A stretch of 64,000 nucleotides of DNA from an uncultured Verrucomicrobia subdivision 3 bacterium (GCA_903922735.1 CAIXUZ010000060.1:62001-126000); one strand, 5' to 3'. Counted from the first letter of the stretch, positions 11,808 to 20,331 are shown. Notes: generated from the letters alone by a model not told the origin. Numbers and translations: made by a program.

Positions 11808-14501
11808 TCAAACAATCTGCGGCGGCGCCATTTCAGGATCAACCCCGAGGTCCTTGATGGCTTGCGCCACCACCTTGCGGTCGATCAATTTTTTCTCAGC
11901 CAGGGCGTAAAGCGTGCCGATGACGGTGCATTCCACATCCACGCCAAAGAACCGCCGCAACCGCGCCCGCGTGTCGCTGCGGCCAAAGCCATCTGTGCCC
12001 AACGTGAAAAGACCGCCGGGCACCCATGGGGCGATCTGATCCGGCACCGTGCGGATATTGTCCGACACGGCAACGAAGGCCCCCGACTCTTTCGCTAACA
12101 CCGTCTCGACATAGGCTTTCTTCGCGGGCTGCGTGGGGTGCAGCATATTCCAGCGCTGGCAACGGAGGGCGTCGGTGCGGAGCAGTTTGTAACTGGTCGC
12201 ACTCCAGACATCGGCGCTCACGCCGTATTTCTCGGCGAGAATCACCTGCGCTTTCAGCGCCGATTGCATGATGGAGCCGCTGCCCAGAAGGTGCGCCTTA
12301 ATTTTTCCACCTTCGTAACCGGACTTGAATTTATACAAGCCTTTCAAGATACCGTCTTCGACCCCGGCGGGCATCGGCGGCTGCGCGTGGTTTTCGTTGT
12401 AGAGGGCGAGGTAATAAAAAATGTCCTCCTGCTCAACGAACATCCGCCGCAGGCCGTCGGCGATGATGACGGCAAGCTCAAAGCCGAACGCCGGATCATA
12501 CGGCAGGCAAGTCGGAATGGTGCTGGCGTGCAGCAGGCTGTGGCCGTCCTGATGCTGCAAACCTTCGCCATTGAGGGAGGTGCGGCCGGAGGTGGCACCT
12601 AGCAAAAAGCCCCGGGCGCGGATGTCGCCCGCCAGCCAAAACTGGTCACCGACGCGCTGCGGACCAAACATCGAGTAGTAGGTGTAAAACGGAATCATCG
12701 GCACGCCATGCGTGGCGTAGCTGGTGCCGGCCGCGATGAAGGACGACATCGCCCCCGCTTCGCTGATGCCCTCCTCCAAAATCTGGCCGTCCTTCTTTTC
12801 GAGGTAGTAGAGCAGTGATTTTTTATCCACCGGTTCGTAAAGCTGCCCCTTCGGCGAATAGATGCCGTAGTCTTTGAACAGCGCGTCCATGCCGAAGGTG
12901 CGCGCCTCGTCGGGAATAATCGGCACGACATTTTTTCCAACGGCCTTGTGCCGGAGCAAAATGGACAACAGCCGGACAAACGCCATCGTAGTAGAGGCGT
13001 CCGCGGCGGAACCCTTGAAGAATTCCGCAAAATAATCCAGCTTCGGCACGTCGAGCACCTGCGGTTTCACAATCCGCGCGGGGACAAAACCGCCCAACGC
13101 CTGACGGCGGGCCAGCAGATATTTGGTCTCCACACTATCCGCCGTCGGCCGGAAGAACGGCGTGTCCGCAATCACATCGTCGCTGATGGGAATATCGAAA
13201 CGGCGGCGGAACTCGCGCAGCTCCTTCTCATTCATTTTCTTCTGCTGATGCGAAATATTCTTGCCTTCGCCCGCCTCGCCGAGGCCGTAACCTTTGACCG
13301 TCTTGGCGAGAACCACCGTCGGCTGGCCTTTGTGTTCAGTCGCCGCCTTATAAGCCGCATACATTTTCCGGACGTCGTGACCGCCGCGGAGCAGTTTGCT
13401 GATCTGCTCGTCGGACAGATGGTTGACCAGCTCGAGCAGTTCGGGATATTTGCCGAAGAAATGTTTCCGCGTGTAGCTGCCCGGCTCGACGACATATTTT
13501 TGATAGTCGCCGTCCACGCATTCCTCCATGCGCTTCAGCAGCAAGCCGGATTTATCGCGGGCAATGATCTCATCCCAGGCGCCGCCCCAAATGACCTTGA
13601 TGACATTCCAGCCGGCACCGCGGAAAAGCCCCTCCAATTCCTGGATGATCTTGCCATTGCCGCGCACGGGACCATCGAGCCGCTGCAGATTGCAGTTCAC
13701 GACCCAGACGATGTTGTCGAGATTCTCGCGCGCCGCGAGCGTGATGGCGCCGAGCGATTCCGGCTCGTCGGATTCACCGTCACCGAGGAACGCCCAGACT
13801 TTGGGCTCGCTCTTCCAATTCGTGAGACCGCGCGCCTGCAGGTAGCGGTTGAACCGCGCCTGATACAGCGACATGATCGGGCCGAGGCCCATCGAAACCG
13901 TCGGGAACTGCCAGAACTCCGGCATCAGATACGGATGCGGATAGGACGACAAGCCGCCGCCCGCCGCCAGCTCCTGCCGGAAATTCTGCAAATCTTTTTC
14001 GTCCAGCCGGCCCTCCATGTAGGCGCGCGCATACATGCCAGGCGCGGCGTGACCCTGAAAATAAACCATGTCGCCGGGGAAATCCTCCGTGGCCCCGCGA
14101 AAGAAATGATTCTGCGCCACCTCATAAAGCGTCGCCGAGGACGCGAACGACGCGATGTGGCCACCGACGTTCGTCGTGGAATTCGCCTTCACCACCATCG
14201 CCATCGCATTCCAGCGCATGATGCTCTTGAGGCGGCGCTCGATATTGCGGTCGCCGGGATACTGCGGCTGCTGCTCGAGGGAAATGGTGTTCAGGTAAGG
14301 CGTATTCTGGCCGCCGGACGGGCGCGGGGCGGAACGCAGCTCATGCGCCAGCTTTTCGAGCAATTGCGCCGTGCGCTCCGTGCCCTGGCTTTCCAGCGCC
14401 AGTTCAAAGACCGAACGGAAGGATTCCGATAATTTATTACCGCTGCCGCCGGATGCCGCAACGTCAAGGGAACCGTAAATTTCTTTTTTGGATGCTTTCA
14501 C
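11808..14501 (-). CDS. aceE: Pyruvate dehydrogenase E1 component, homodimeric type
   Basis: An 897-residue thiamine-diphosphate enzyme that decarboxylates pyruvate and acetylates the lipoyl group of E2. The TPP motif is GDGESDEPES...NCNLQRLDGP near residues 237-270. Other family blocks are FQGHAAPGMYARAYMEGRL, MAMVVKANSTTNVGGHIASF, KTVKGYGLGEAGEGKNISHQ and the C-terminal ATSYKLLRTDALRCQRWN. The length matches E. coli AceE (887). The stop is 59 bases from tRNA-Phe. No aceF or lpd is adjacent, but the divergent gene is a lipoate-protein ligase, which would serve the E2 of the same complex. Confidence 0.97.
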   Translation of the reverse strand: MKASKKEIYGSLDVAASGGSGNKLSESFRSVFELALESQGTERTAQLLEKLAHELRSAPRPSGGQNTPYLNTISLEQQPQYPGDRNIERRLKSIMRWNAMAMVVKANSTTNVGGHIASFASSATLYEVAQNHFFRGATEDFPGDMVYFQGHAAPGMYARAYMEGRLDEKDLQNFRQELAAGGGLSSYPHPYLMPEFWQFPTVSMGLGPIMSLYQARFNRYLQARGLTNWKSEPKVWAFLGDGESDEPESLGAITLAARENLDNIVWVVNCNLQRLDGPVRGNGKIIQELEGLFRGAGWNVIKVIWGGAWDEIIARDKSGLLLKRMEECVDGDYQKYVVEPGSYTRKHFFGKYPELLELVNHLSDEQISKLLRGGHDVRKMYAAYKAATEHKGQPTVVLAKTVKGYGLGEAGEGKNISHQQKKMNEKELREFRRRFDIPISDDVIADTPFFRPTADSVETKYLLARRQALGGFVPARIVKPQVLDVPKLDYFAEFFKGSAADASTTMAFVRLLSILLRHKAVGKNVVPIIPDEARTFGMDALFKDYGIYSPKGQLYEPVDKKSLLYYLEKKDGQILEEGISEAGAMSSFIAAGTSYATHGVPMIPFYTYYSMFGPQRVGDQFWLAGDIRARGFLLGATSGRTSLNGEGLQHQDGHSLLHASTIPTCLPYDPAFGFELAVIIADGLRRMFVEQEDIFYYLALYNENHAQPPMPAGVEDGILKGLYKFKSGYEGGKIKAHLLGSGSIMQSALKAQVILAEKYGVSADVWSATSYKLLRTDALRCQRWNMLHPTQPAKKAYVETVLAKESGAFVAVSDNIRTVPDQIAPWVPGGLFTLGTDGFGRSDTRARLRRFFGVDVECTVIGTLYALAEKKLIDRKVVAQAIKDLGVDPEMAPPQIV

Positions 14502-14591
14502 TTGGTTAAAGTCCTTTCGTGAACACGGAAACGATACTTACATATTAAACTGAATTTGTCTGCTTATCGCCAGCGAAATCAAAACCAAAAA

Positions 14592-15326
14592 ATGCACCGC
14601 CTCGACCTCCATCTTCCGTCGCCCGCCGAAAATCTCGCGGCGGATGAAGCCATCCTGGATCGCAGCGAAGCCGGGCGCGGGGATGAAACCCTTATCTTTT
14701 GGGAACCGCGCGAAACTTTCGTCGTGGTCGGCTACGCCAACAAAGTGGCGACCGAAGTGAAGGTCGCCGCGTGCGAGGCGAAAGGCATCCCGATTTACCG
14801 GCGCTGCTCCGGCGGCGGCACGGTCGTCCAGATGGTCGGCGGGCTGAATTACAGCCTCATCCTGCGCATCACCGGAAACGGCCCGACTCGGAACATCTCG
14901 TCCGCCAACGCATTCATCATGGAGCGCAACCGCACGGCGATTGAATCTGAAGTCAGAAGTCAGAAGCCAGAAGCCAGAATCTCCGTGCGGGGCCATACCG
15001 ATTTGTGTCTGGGCGAGGTGAAATTCTCCGGCAACTCCCAGCGCCGCCGCAAAAACTTTCTCCTTTTCCACGGCACCCTGTTATTGAACGGCGATTTGAA
15101 GCTCATCAGTGAACTGCTGCTGATGCCCTCCCTGCAACCCGACTACCGGGCCCGACGCCCGCATGAAGCCTTTGTCACGAACCTGCTATTGCCCGCTGAA
15201 ACAGTGAAGGCGGCGCTGGCCAAAGCGTGGAACGCCGAAACGGAAATTCAAAGCCCGCCGCAGGCCGACATCCAGCGACTCGCACGAGAGAAATACCTGA
15301 CGCGCGAATGGAATTTCAAGTTTTGA
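14592..15326 (+). CDS. Lipoate-protein ligase family protein with an in-frame repeat insertion
   Basis: About 244 residues of the LplA/LipB/BirA-fold family that attaches lipoate or octanoate to E2 and GcvH lysines. Family blocks are LPSPAENLAADEAIL, FWEPRETFVVVGYANK, GIPIYRRCSGGGTVVQ and LGEVKFSGNSQRRRKNFLLFHGTLLL; the RRxSGGG(T/A)V and KFSGN(S/A)QR signatures are intact. The frame extends upstream to a TTG at 14556, but the ATG at 14592 begins exactly at the family start and is preferred. Residues about 119-131 (SEVRSQKPEARI) are the translation of a GAAGTCA repeat run and look like an insertion between the two halves of the active-site region. It is divergent from aceE, which fits a role in lipoylating that complex. 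Confidence 0.88.
   Translation: MHRLDLHLPSPAENLAADEAILDRSEAGRGDETLIFWEPRETFVVVGYANKVATEVKVAACEAKGIPIYRRCSGGGTVVQMVGGLNYSLILRITGNGPTRNISSANAFIMERNRTAIESEVRSQKPEARISVRGHTDLCLGEVKFSGNSQRRRKNFLLFHGTLLLNGDLKLISELLLMPSLQPDYRARRPHEAFVTNLLLPAETVKAALAKAWNAETEIQSPPQADIQRLAREKYLTREWNFKF
14946..14983. repeat. GAAGTCA/GAAGCCA run inside the lipoate ligase gene
   Basis: Five tandem 7-base units (tgaagtc, agaagtc, agaagcc, agaagcc, agaatct) sit within the coding frame. The same unit forms the intergenic run at 10725-10760. The total added length keeps the reading frame, so the gene stays open. Confidence 0.8.
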
Positions 15327-15343
15327 ACCGCCAAGGCGCCAAG
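15326..15343. repeat. AACCGCCAAGGCGCCAAG tag
   Basis: The tag starts at the stop codon of the lipoate ligase gene. Related tags follow the RND gene (23606-23623) and the GreA-fusion gene (51532-51559), always just after a stop codon. The function is unknown. Confidence 0.7.
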
Positions 15344-15424
15344 GGGGAGGCAAAGGATGAAATCTGAAACTTGAAACCTGAAGAGACCGAGCAAAGCGGA
15401 AAACGGGAAAGCAGCAGAAAACAT

Positions 15425-15460
15425 CCAACATTCAACATTCATTGGGCATTAGGCATTAGG
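15425..15460. repeat. ACATTCAACATTC / GGCATTAGGCATTAGG repeat
   Basis: Two short tandem duplications (caacattcaacattc and gcattaggcattagg) sit side by side. The stretch from here to about 15727 has no credible coding frame: the open frames have poor codon use and no recognisable products. A related string (cattcaacgtccaaggtcc) lies at 30294. Confidence 0.55.
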
Positions 15461-15727
15461 CGGAAGTTTTCAATTTTAAGTTTTTTGTTTTCAGCTCGAA
15501 ATATGGACTCTCTCATTCCGGCCTTCTTCAGAAACGCGCCCCGCGTCCTGCAAAAACAAGCGTGAAGTTGAGTTTAACGGCTATAGATTTCCAGCAAGAA
15601 ACAGCGCTGACACATCAATAGTAATCAACCATTCACCCACCCGATGACACCAGAACAAGGCGGCAGAAAACAGATTTGAAAAATTCACCGGCAAACGCTT
15701 CCGAACAGTCAAAATAAAAACAAGAAC

Positions 15728-15857
15728 TTGTTCACCGTCGACGGCGGAAGAATTTTTTTGGGTGAATAACGTGCGCCAACAAATGACAAAAGCCACTGAT
15801 TTCATTGGTGTTTTTATCTTGTTCACGCGTTGTTCACCGGCCGAATCCGGTGAATAA
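15728..15857. promoter_or_regulatory. Array of five TT(A/G)TTCAC(C/G) 9-mers
   Basis: Five near-identical 9-mers occur in 130 bases: TTGTTCACC at 15728 and 15830, TTGTTCACG at 15819 (plus strand), and TTATTCACC on the minus strand at 15761-15769 and 15849-15857. The last two plus/minus sites form an inverted repeat with arms TTCACCGG/CCGGTGAA (15833-15856). The 9-mers resemble loose DnaA boxes (TTWTNCACA) with the last base changed. The flanking DNA is A/T-rich. The array lies just upstream of the putative structured RNA. A binding site for a regulator or initiator protein is inferred, not shown. Confidence 0.45.
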
Positions 15858-15871
15858 CCGGTGGATATCAA

Positions 15872-15898
15872 TTGATGGTCAGAAATCAAATCTATGCT
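15872..15898 (+). promoter_or_regulatory. Weak promoter candidate for the structured RNA
   Basis: TTGATG at 15872-15877 and TATGCT at 15893-15898 are separated by 15 bases, which is short for a sigma-70 promoter. The only support is position: directly after the 9-mer array and before the hairpin-rich region. Confidence 0.2.
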
Positions 15899-15904
15899 AG
15901 ACTG

Positions 15905-16774
15905 TCTACAGTTCATTGAAAGAACGTGGCGGGCAGCGGCGGGTAAAAGCAAAGTTGAACGTCACAGGATAATCCCAGGCGACTGGGGAAAAGTCAGGTC
16001 AGGCTGGTTGATCTGGCTCCTCTGAACCGGAGCGCAAGTTCCGGCGAGGCAGAATTCACCAGTTCCTCTGGCGATGTTCGCACATCGTCACATGCGAATG
16101 AGGGACTTGGCAGCGAGCCGCGATAAGAAGCCGCGGCGAGTTGAATCAAGTAGGTCAGGCCGGTTTCGGGCCTGATTGAATCGCAGTCACCCAGAGGGTG
16201 ATTAGTTGCTACTGTGCATCAGCACGGTGCGGACGGCTCTGGCGGGTTTGAATAAAATTGAAACCGCCCAAAGAAAAACGCCGAAAGGCGGACAAAAGGA
16301 GCGCACGCATCGGGAAGAACACGGGAACTCGGCAGGTTCCGTGAAAAACTTCCAAGCGCCGGCGATGTTAAAAACGACACCGCTGGACTGTGAGATAAAA
16401 AGCAACTTGAGAGAGAAGAGGCGAGACCCGTGGCTAAGGGCGAACGCACCGTCACAAGCGGTGGCTGACCCGGAGCCAGTGGTCAAGACGCGAATGAAAT
16501 TCGCAGGCGTGTCTTGACCTGGTTTGCAGGCCGGTGGCGCAACCACCAGCCGAAGCGAGCTGAAAAGCCTCACTCGAAATCCGCGCGGCGCAAGCCGTCG
16601 GACGGCCCTGCTACGAGGCCGATAACTCCGCTTGCCGTGGAGAATGGCGTCGGGAAGCCAGCAGCCCCTGAAATGGGTGCGCCAAATGCTGGTACGGGAA
16701 AGAGAGCATGGCGAACTCCCATCCCCCATTTGTCCCGGTTCGACCGCAAGGTCGGGCCGGGACTTATTGTTTTT
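15905..16774 (+). ncRNA. Candidate large structured non-coding RNA (unassigned)
   Basis: About 800 bases with no credible protein but many consecutive perfect hairpins on the plus strand: 16027-16044 (GCAA loop), 16072-16087, 16117-16137, 16156-16174, 16187-16201, 16241-16268, 16279-16290 (GAAA loop), 16481-16519 (9-bp stem enclosing the 6-bp hairpin 16490-16504), 16533-16547 and a terminal hairpin with a GCAA loop. GNRA tetraloops appear only when read on the plus strand, and the region ends in a Rho-independent terminator at 16732-16774, so the sense is plus. The 5' end is uncertain. I looked for the RNase P P4 motifs, the tmRNA ends, the SRP tetraloop block and group II domain V and did not find them. 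It may be an unknown class, or a divergent form of a known one. Confidence 0.5.
16732..16774 (+). terminator. Rho-independent terminator of the candidate RNA
   Basis: GTCCCGG (16732-16738) pairs with CCGGGAC (16757-16763), enclosing CGACC-GCAA-GGTCG, followed by TTATTGTTTTT. It ends about 88 bases before the next start codon, so it separates the RNA from the efflux operon. A partly similar string (tggcgaactcccc...ccgcaag) recurs at 30350-30390 without the closing stem. Confidence 0.75.
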
Positions 16775-16861
16775 GGCGAATTGTTGAAACCAATCCCCCC
16801 TGCCCGCCCGTCTGGTTCTTGTCCGCATCACCATCATCCATAACCTCAATAACCAATAACC

Positions 16862-17872
16862 ATGAATATAAAAACCACCTCCCTTCTTGGCTGGTTAGCC
16901 GTCGTAAACCTGTGCGGTGCGGGCGATGCCTATCATCTGCTGCAAACCATCCCAGTGGGGGGCGAGGGCGGATGGGATTACCTGACGGTGGATGCCACCG
17001 GTCATCGGCTTTATGTTTCACATGCCACCAAGGTGGTGGTTATTGACACCACGAAGGATGCCGTGGTGGGTGAAATCACCAACACGCCCGGCGTCCACGG
17101 CATTGCCCTGGCGCCGGAATTAAACCGCGGCCTGGTGACCTGCGGCCGCGAAAACAAGGCCGCCCTGGTGGATCTGAAGACATTGCAGGTGCTGGCCAAG
17201 ACCGAGACCGGCGCCAACCCCGACGGCATGCTATATGAGCCCGGCCGGCAGGAATTTTACACCTTCAACGGCCGCGGCCAGTCCGCAACGGTGATCGACG
17301 CCAAAACGGGAAAAACCGTCGCCACCATCCCGCTCGGCGGCAAACCGGAGTTTTGCGCCGTCGATGTCCAGGCCGGCCGGGTGTTCAACAATCTGGAAGA
17401 CAAAAACGAATTGGTCGCGATTGTCACTCAGAAACACGCCGTCGCTAACCGCTGGCCGATTGCACCCGGCGAGGAAGCATCCGGCATGGCGTTCGATGAG
17501 AAAAACCACCACTTATTCCTCGGCTGCGGCAACAAGATGATGGTGATGGTGGACAGCACCAGCGGAAAAGTTCTGGCCAGCGTGCCCATCGGCGATGGCG
17601 TGGACGCCAACGCGTTTGACCCCGGCACGCAGCTCGCCTTCGCCTCGTGCGGCGACGGGACGGTGACGATTGCCAAAGCGGACGGCGACAAACTGACCGT
17701 GGTGCAGACGTTGAAAACGGAAAAAGGCGCGCGGACGATGACGCTCGATCCGGCCACGCATAAAATCTATCTGGCTTCCGCGAAGTTTGAAGAACCCGCG
17801 CCGGGCCAGCGGCGCGGCAAGATGGTCCCCGACAGCTTCAAAGTTCTGGTTTACGGCCCGGACAAAAAGTAA
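16862..17872 (+). CDS. Secreted YVTN/NHL-type beta-propeller protein
   Basis: A 336-residue exported protein with repeated propeller blades: WDYLTVDATGHRLYVSHATK, VHGIALAPELNRGLVTCGR, NPDGMLYEPGRQEFYTFNG, FCAVDVQAGRVFNN, ASGMAFDEKNHHLFLGCGNK and ANAFDPGTQLAFASCGDG. A signal peptide covers about residues 1-22. Proteins of this kind bind or sense ligands in the periplasm and have no fixed catalytic site. The TolC, adaptor and RND genes follow closely (18 and 13 bases), so it probably belongs to the efflux operon, perhaps as a periplasmic accessory. The role is inferred. Confidence 0.8.
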   Translation: MNIKTTSLLGWLAVVNLCGAGDAYHLLQTIPVGGEGGWDYLTVDATGHRLYVSHATKVVVIDTTKDAVVGEITNTPGVHGIALAPELNRGLVTCGRENKAALVDLKTLQVLAKTETGANPDGMLYEPGRQEFYTFNGRGQSATVIDAKTGKTVATIPLGGKPEFCAVDVQAGRVFNNLEDKNELVAIVTQKHAVANRWPIAPGEEASGMAFDEKNHHLFLGCGNKMMVMVDSTSGKVLASVPIGDGVDANAFDPGTQLAFASCGDGTVTIAKADGDKLTVVQTLKTEKGARTMTLDPATHKIYLASAKFEEPAPGQRRGKMVPDSFKVLVYGPDKK

Positions 17873-17890
17873 GCTGCGGAGGTGTCGCGA

Positions 17891-19303
17891 TTGCATATCA
17901 AATTCTGGCCGGCGTTAGCGGCGGCCGTGGCGCTCGCCGGCTGCGCGCATTTCGAGTCCCGCCCGATGGCGCCGGAAAAAACGGCGGCGCAACTGGATGC
18001 GCGCCGGCTGGACGATGCGGGCCTCAGGCGATTTCTCGAACAGAATTACAGCCATGACTTAAAAAGCTGGCCGATCGAGATTTGGGATTTGACGACGCTG
18101 GCCTACGCCGCCTTTTATTTCCAACCGAACCTCGAAGTGGCGCGGGCGCAATGGCGGGTGGCGCAGGCGGGCGAAAAAACGGCGGGCGGGCGGCCGAATC
18201 CAACCTTGAGCGTCACTCCCGGCTACAATACGACGACCCTCACGCCGTCGCCCTGGTTTCCGTCCGTCAATTTTGATCTGCCGCTGGAAACCGCCGGCAA
18301 ACGCGGCAAACGCATCGCCGCGGCGCAGGCGCTGGCCAGTTCCGCACGGTGGAATCTGGTCACGGCGGCGTGGCAGGCGCGGAGCAATGTCCGGGCGGCG
18401 CTGCTGGATTTGGCGATCGCCCGCCAGCGCGCGGCGCTGCTGGAAAAACAACTGGCCACCCAGGAGCAGATCGTAAAACGGCTGCGGCAGCGATTCGACG
18501 CGGGCGCCATTGCCCGGCCCGAACTGACGCTGGCGCAGATCGCCTGCAATAAAACCCAGATCGATGACGCCGACGCGGCAGCGAAATCGGTGGAAGCCCG
18601 TTCGCGGCTGGCCGAGGCGATCGGCTTGAGCGTGGCCTCGCTGGCCGGCGTGGAAGTGACCTATGATTTTTCCCGGATCGCGCCGGCGGATTTGACTTCG
18701 GCGGAAGCCCGCCGCGTCGCGCTGCAATCGCGCTCCGACATTCTCGGCGCGCTGGCGGATTACGCGGCGTCCGAGGCCGACCTGCGGCTGGAAATCGCGA
18801 AGCAATATCCCGATGTGCATGTGAATCCCGGCTACCAATATGACATGGGCGACAACAAATGGTCGGTCGGCATCTCGCTCGATCTGCCGCTGCTGAACCA
18901 GAATCAAGGCCCGATCGCCGAGGCCGGGGCGCGCCGGAAACTGGCGGCGGCGAAGTTCACGGCCCTGCAGGCAAAGGTCATCAGCGAAATTGACCGCGCG
19001 GTGGCCGGCTATGAAGCGGCGCAAAAACAGATGCAGTCCGGCAGCACCCTGCTTGCCGCGCAGCAGCAGCAGCAACAAGCCGCCGAGGCCCAGCTGAAAG
19101 CCGGGGCGGCAGATCCACTGGAGGCGCTGAACGCGCAACTGGAATGGTTCAGCGCGTCGCTGGTGCAGATGGAAAACGCGGCGCAAGGGCAGCGCGCCCT
19201 CGGCGCGCTGGAAGATGCGATCCAGCGCCCGGCGGAAGCCATCACCGCCGCCGAACTGAAATTGAGCCAAACGCCGGCCGGGCCGAAGACCGGTTCCCGT
19301 TGA
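17891..19303 (+). CDS. TolC/CzcC-family outer membrane efflux lipoprotein
   Basis: About 470 residues of the outer membrane efflux family, with two coiled-coil rich repeats (LEVARAQWRVAQAGEKTAGG and ADYAASEADLRLEIAKQYPD) and the mid-gene VGISLDLPLLNQNQGPI, which forms the channel of tripartite pumps. The start of HIKFWPALAAAVALAGCAHF gives a lipoprotein signal with lipobox LAGC. The GGAGG at 17878-17882 fits the TTG at 17891 (8-base spacing) better than the in-frame GTG at 17882, which it overlaps, so TTG is chosen. A glutamine run (QQQQQQ) lies near residue 395. It works with the adaptor and RND pump downstream. Confidence 0.9.
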   Translation: MHIKFWPALAAAVALAGCAHFESRPMAPEKTAAQLDARRLDDAGLRRFLEQNYSHDLKSWPIEIWDLTTLAYAAFYFQPNLEVARAQWRVAQAGEKTAGGRPNPTLSVTPGYNTTTLTPSPWFPSVNFDLPLETAGKRGKRIAAAQALASSARWNLVTAAWQARSNVRAALLDLAIARQRAALLEKQLATQEQIVKRLRQRFDAGAIARPELTLAQIACNKTQIDDADAAAKSVEARSRLAEAIGLSVASLAGVEVTYDFSRIAPADLTSAEARRVALQSRSDILGALADYAASEADLRLEIAKQYPDVHVNPGYQYDMGDNKWSVGISLDLPLLNQNQGPIAEAGARRKLAAAKFTALQAKVISEIDRAVAGYEAAQKQMQSGSTLLAAQQQQQQAAEAQLKAGAADPLEALNAQLEWFSASLVQMENAAQGQRALGALEDAIQRPAEAITAAELKLSQTPAGPKTGSR

Positions 19304-19316
19304 CAGAATTCAAGCC

Positions 19317-20330
19317 ATGAAAACCAAAATCCATTTCACGCTGCTGGTGACGACGGCGCTGTTCGCCGGCTGCTCAAAGCCGGCCGCCGACCGGGCAACC
19401 GGGAAGGCGACCACGAATGAAGCTTCGGCCAATCCAGCCGAAATAACGGTGAAGCTCGACGCCGACGCGCAAAAGCGGATCGGACTGGAAGTTGCCAACC
19501 CGGTCACGACCGAGTGGCAGCGGGAGATCAGAGCCAACGGCAGCGTGCTGGACACCGCTCCGCTGCGAGATTTGCTGATGGATTTTTCCCGCGCCGAAAT
19601 GACATTCGACACGTCGCATCAGGAACTCGAACGCGCCAAGCTGTTGAAAAAGGGCAACAACATTTCGGAACGCGCGTTCCAGGACGCCGAGGCGGCCTAC
19701 CGGCAAAACTTCGCGGCGGCGGCGGCGATCCGTTTGAAAATCGAGAATGGCTGGGGAAAACGGATCGCGGAAATGACCGGCGAAATCGTCGCGCCGCCGG
19801 GCAAGCCCCGGAAAGCGGATCCGGTTTTGGAGCAACTGGCTGAAGGCGGCAGTTTGATCCGGATTGATTTGCCGGCCGGTGAACGCCTGCCGGATCCGCA
19901 AACGGCGCGCATCGTGCCCCTGGCGAAGCGGGAACAGCCGGTCTCAACGAGCTTTTTCGCCCGCCTGCCGGTGATGGATGCGCAGACCCAGCAGCAGGGA
20001 CTTTTATTTGTGAACGACCAACCCAACACGCTGGACCGGCTCACGCCCGGCGAGTCGGTGACGGCGTTCATCAAATCCTCCGACGCACCGATCCGCGGCG
20101 TGACCGTTCCGGCGCGCGCGATCCTGCGGCACGAGGGCAAGGGCTGGATTTATTTGCAAACGGGCACCAACATCTTCATGCGCCAGGAAATTCCGCTGGA
20201 GCGCACGACGGACGGCGGATTTTTCTCCGCCGAACTGTCAGCGACCAACCGCGTCGTGGTCACCGGCGCGCAGACAGTGCTTTCCGCCGAATTGAGCGGC
20301 GGCGGTTTCAACGCGGGCCAACGCGACTGA
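19317..20330 (+). CDS. RND efflux periplasmic adaptor (membrane fusion) lipoprotein
   Basis: 337 residues with a lipobox signal (LLVTTALFAGCSKP). The layout resembles a CzcB/CusB-type adaptor: an N-terminal strand region (ITVKLDADAQKRIGLEVANP), an alpha-hairpin (LERAKLLKKGNNISERAFQD...) and a C-terminal beta-barrel with GVTVPARAILRHEGKGWIYL and VVTGAQTVLSAEL. The lipoyl/barrel-sandwich half-motifs usually found on either side of the hairpin are hard to see; the region after ANGSVLDTAPLRD goes straight into helix. It should link the inner-membrane pump to the TolC-like channel. The substrate is unknown; the pump belongs to the heavy-metal type. Confidence 0.8.
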   Translation: MKTKIHFTLLVTTALFAGCSKPAADRATGKATTNEASANPAEITVKLDADAQKRIGLEVANPVTTEWQREIRANGSVLDTAPLRDLLMDFSRAEMTFDTSHQELERAKLLKKGNNISERAFQDAEAAYRQNFAAAAAIRLKIENGWGKRIAEMTGEIVAPPGKPRKADPVLEQLAEGGSLIRIDLPAGERLPDPQTARIVPLAKREQPVSTSFFARLPVMDAQTQQQGLLFVNDQPNTLDRLTPGESVTAFIKSSDAPIRGVTVPARAILRHEGKGWIYLQTGTNIFMRQEIPLERTTDGGFFSAELSATNRVVVTGAQTVLSAELSGGGFNAGQRD

Positions 20331-20331
20331 T

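Noticed and set aside
12948..14432. Long plus-strand open frame of 494 codons
   Set aside because: It lies wholly opposite aceE, whose minus-strand product matches a known family end to end; the plus-strand frame is its GC-rich antisense shadow.
15728..15857. Chromosomal origin (oriC)
   Set aside because: The 9-mers deviate from the DnaA box at the last base and no dnaA, dnaN, gidA or parA gene is near; kept only as a possibility in the findings.
15581..15952. Minus-strand frame of 123 codons in the 9-mer array
   Set aside because: No recognisable product, poor codon use, and it spans the repeated 9-mer sites.
15985..16020. Resemblance of GGGGAAAAGTCAGG to the RNase P P4 strand
   Set aside because: The match to GAGGAAAGTCC is partial and the second P4 strand (ACAGAA...) is not found downstream, so RNase P RNA is not called.
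16202..16849. Minus-strand frame of 215 codons across the hairpin-rich region
   Set aside because: No family match, start inside the next gene's leader, and it runs through perfect hairpins and a terminator that make sense as plus-strand RNA.
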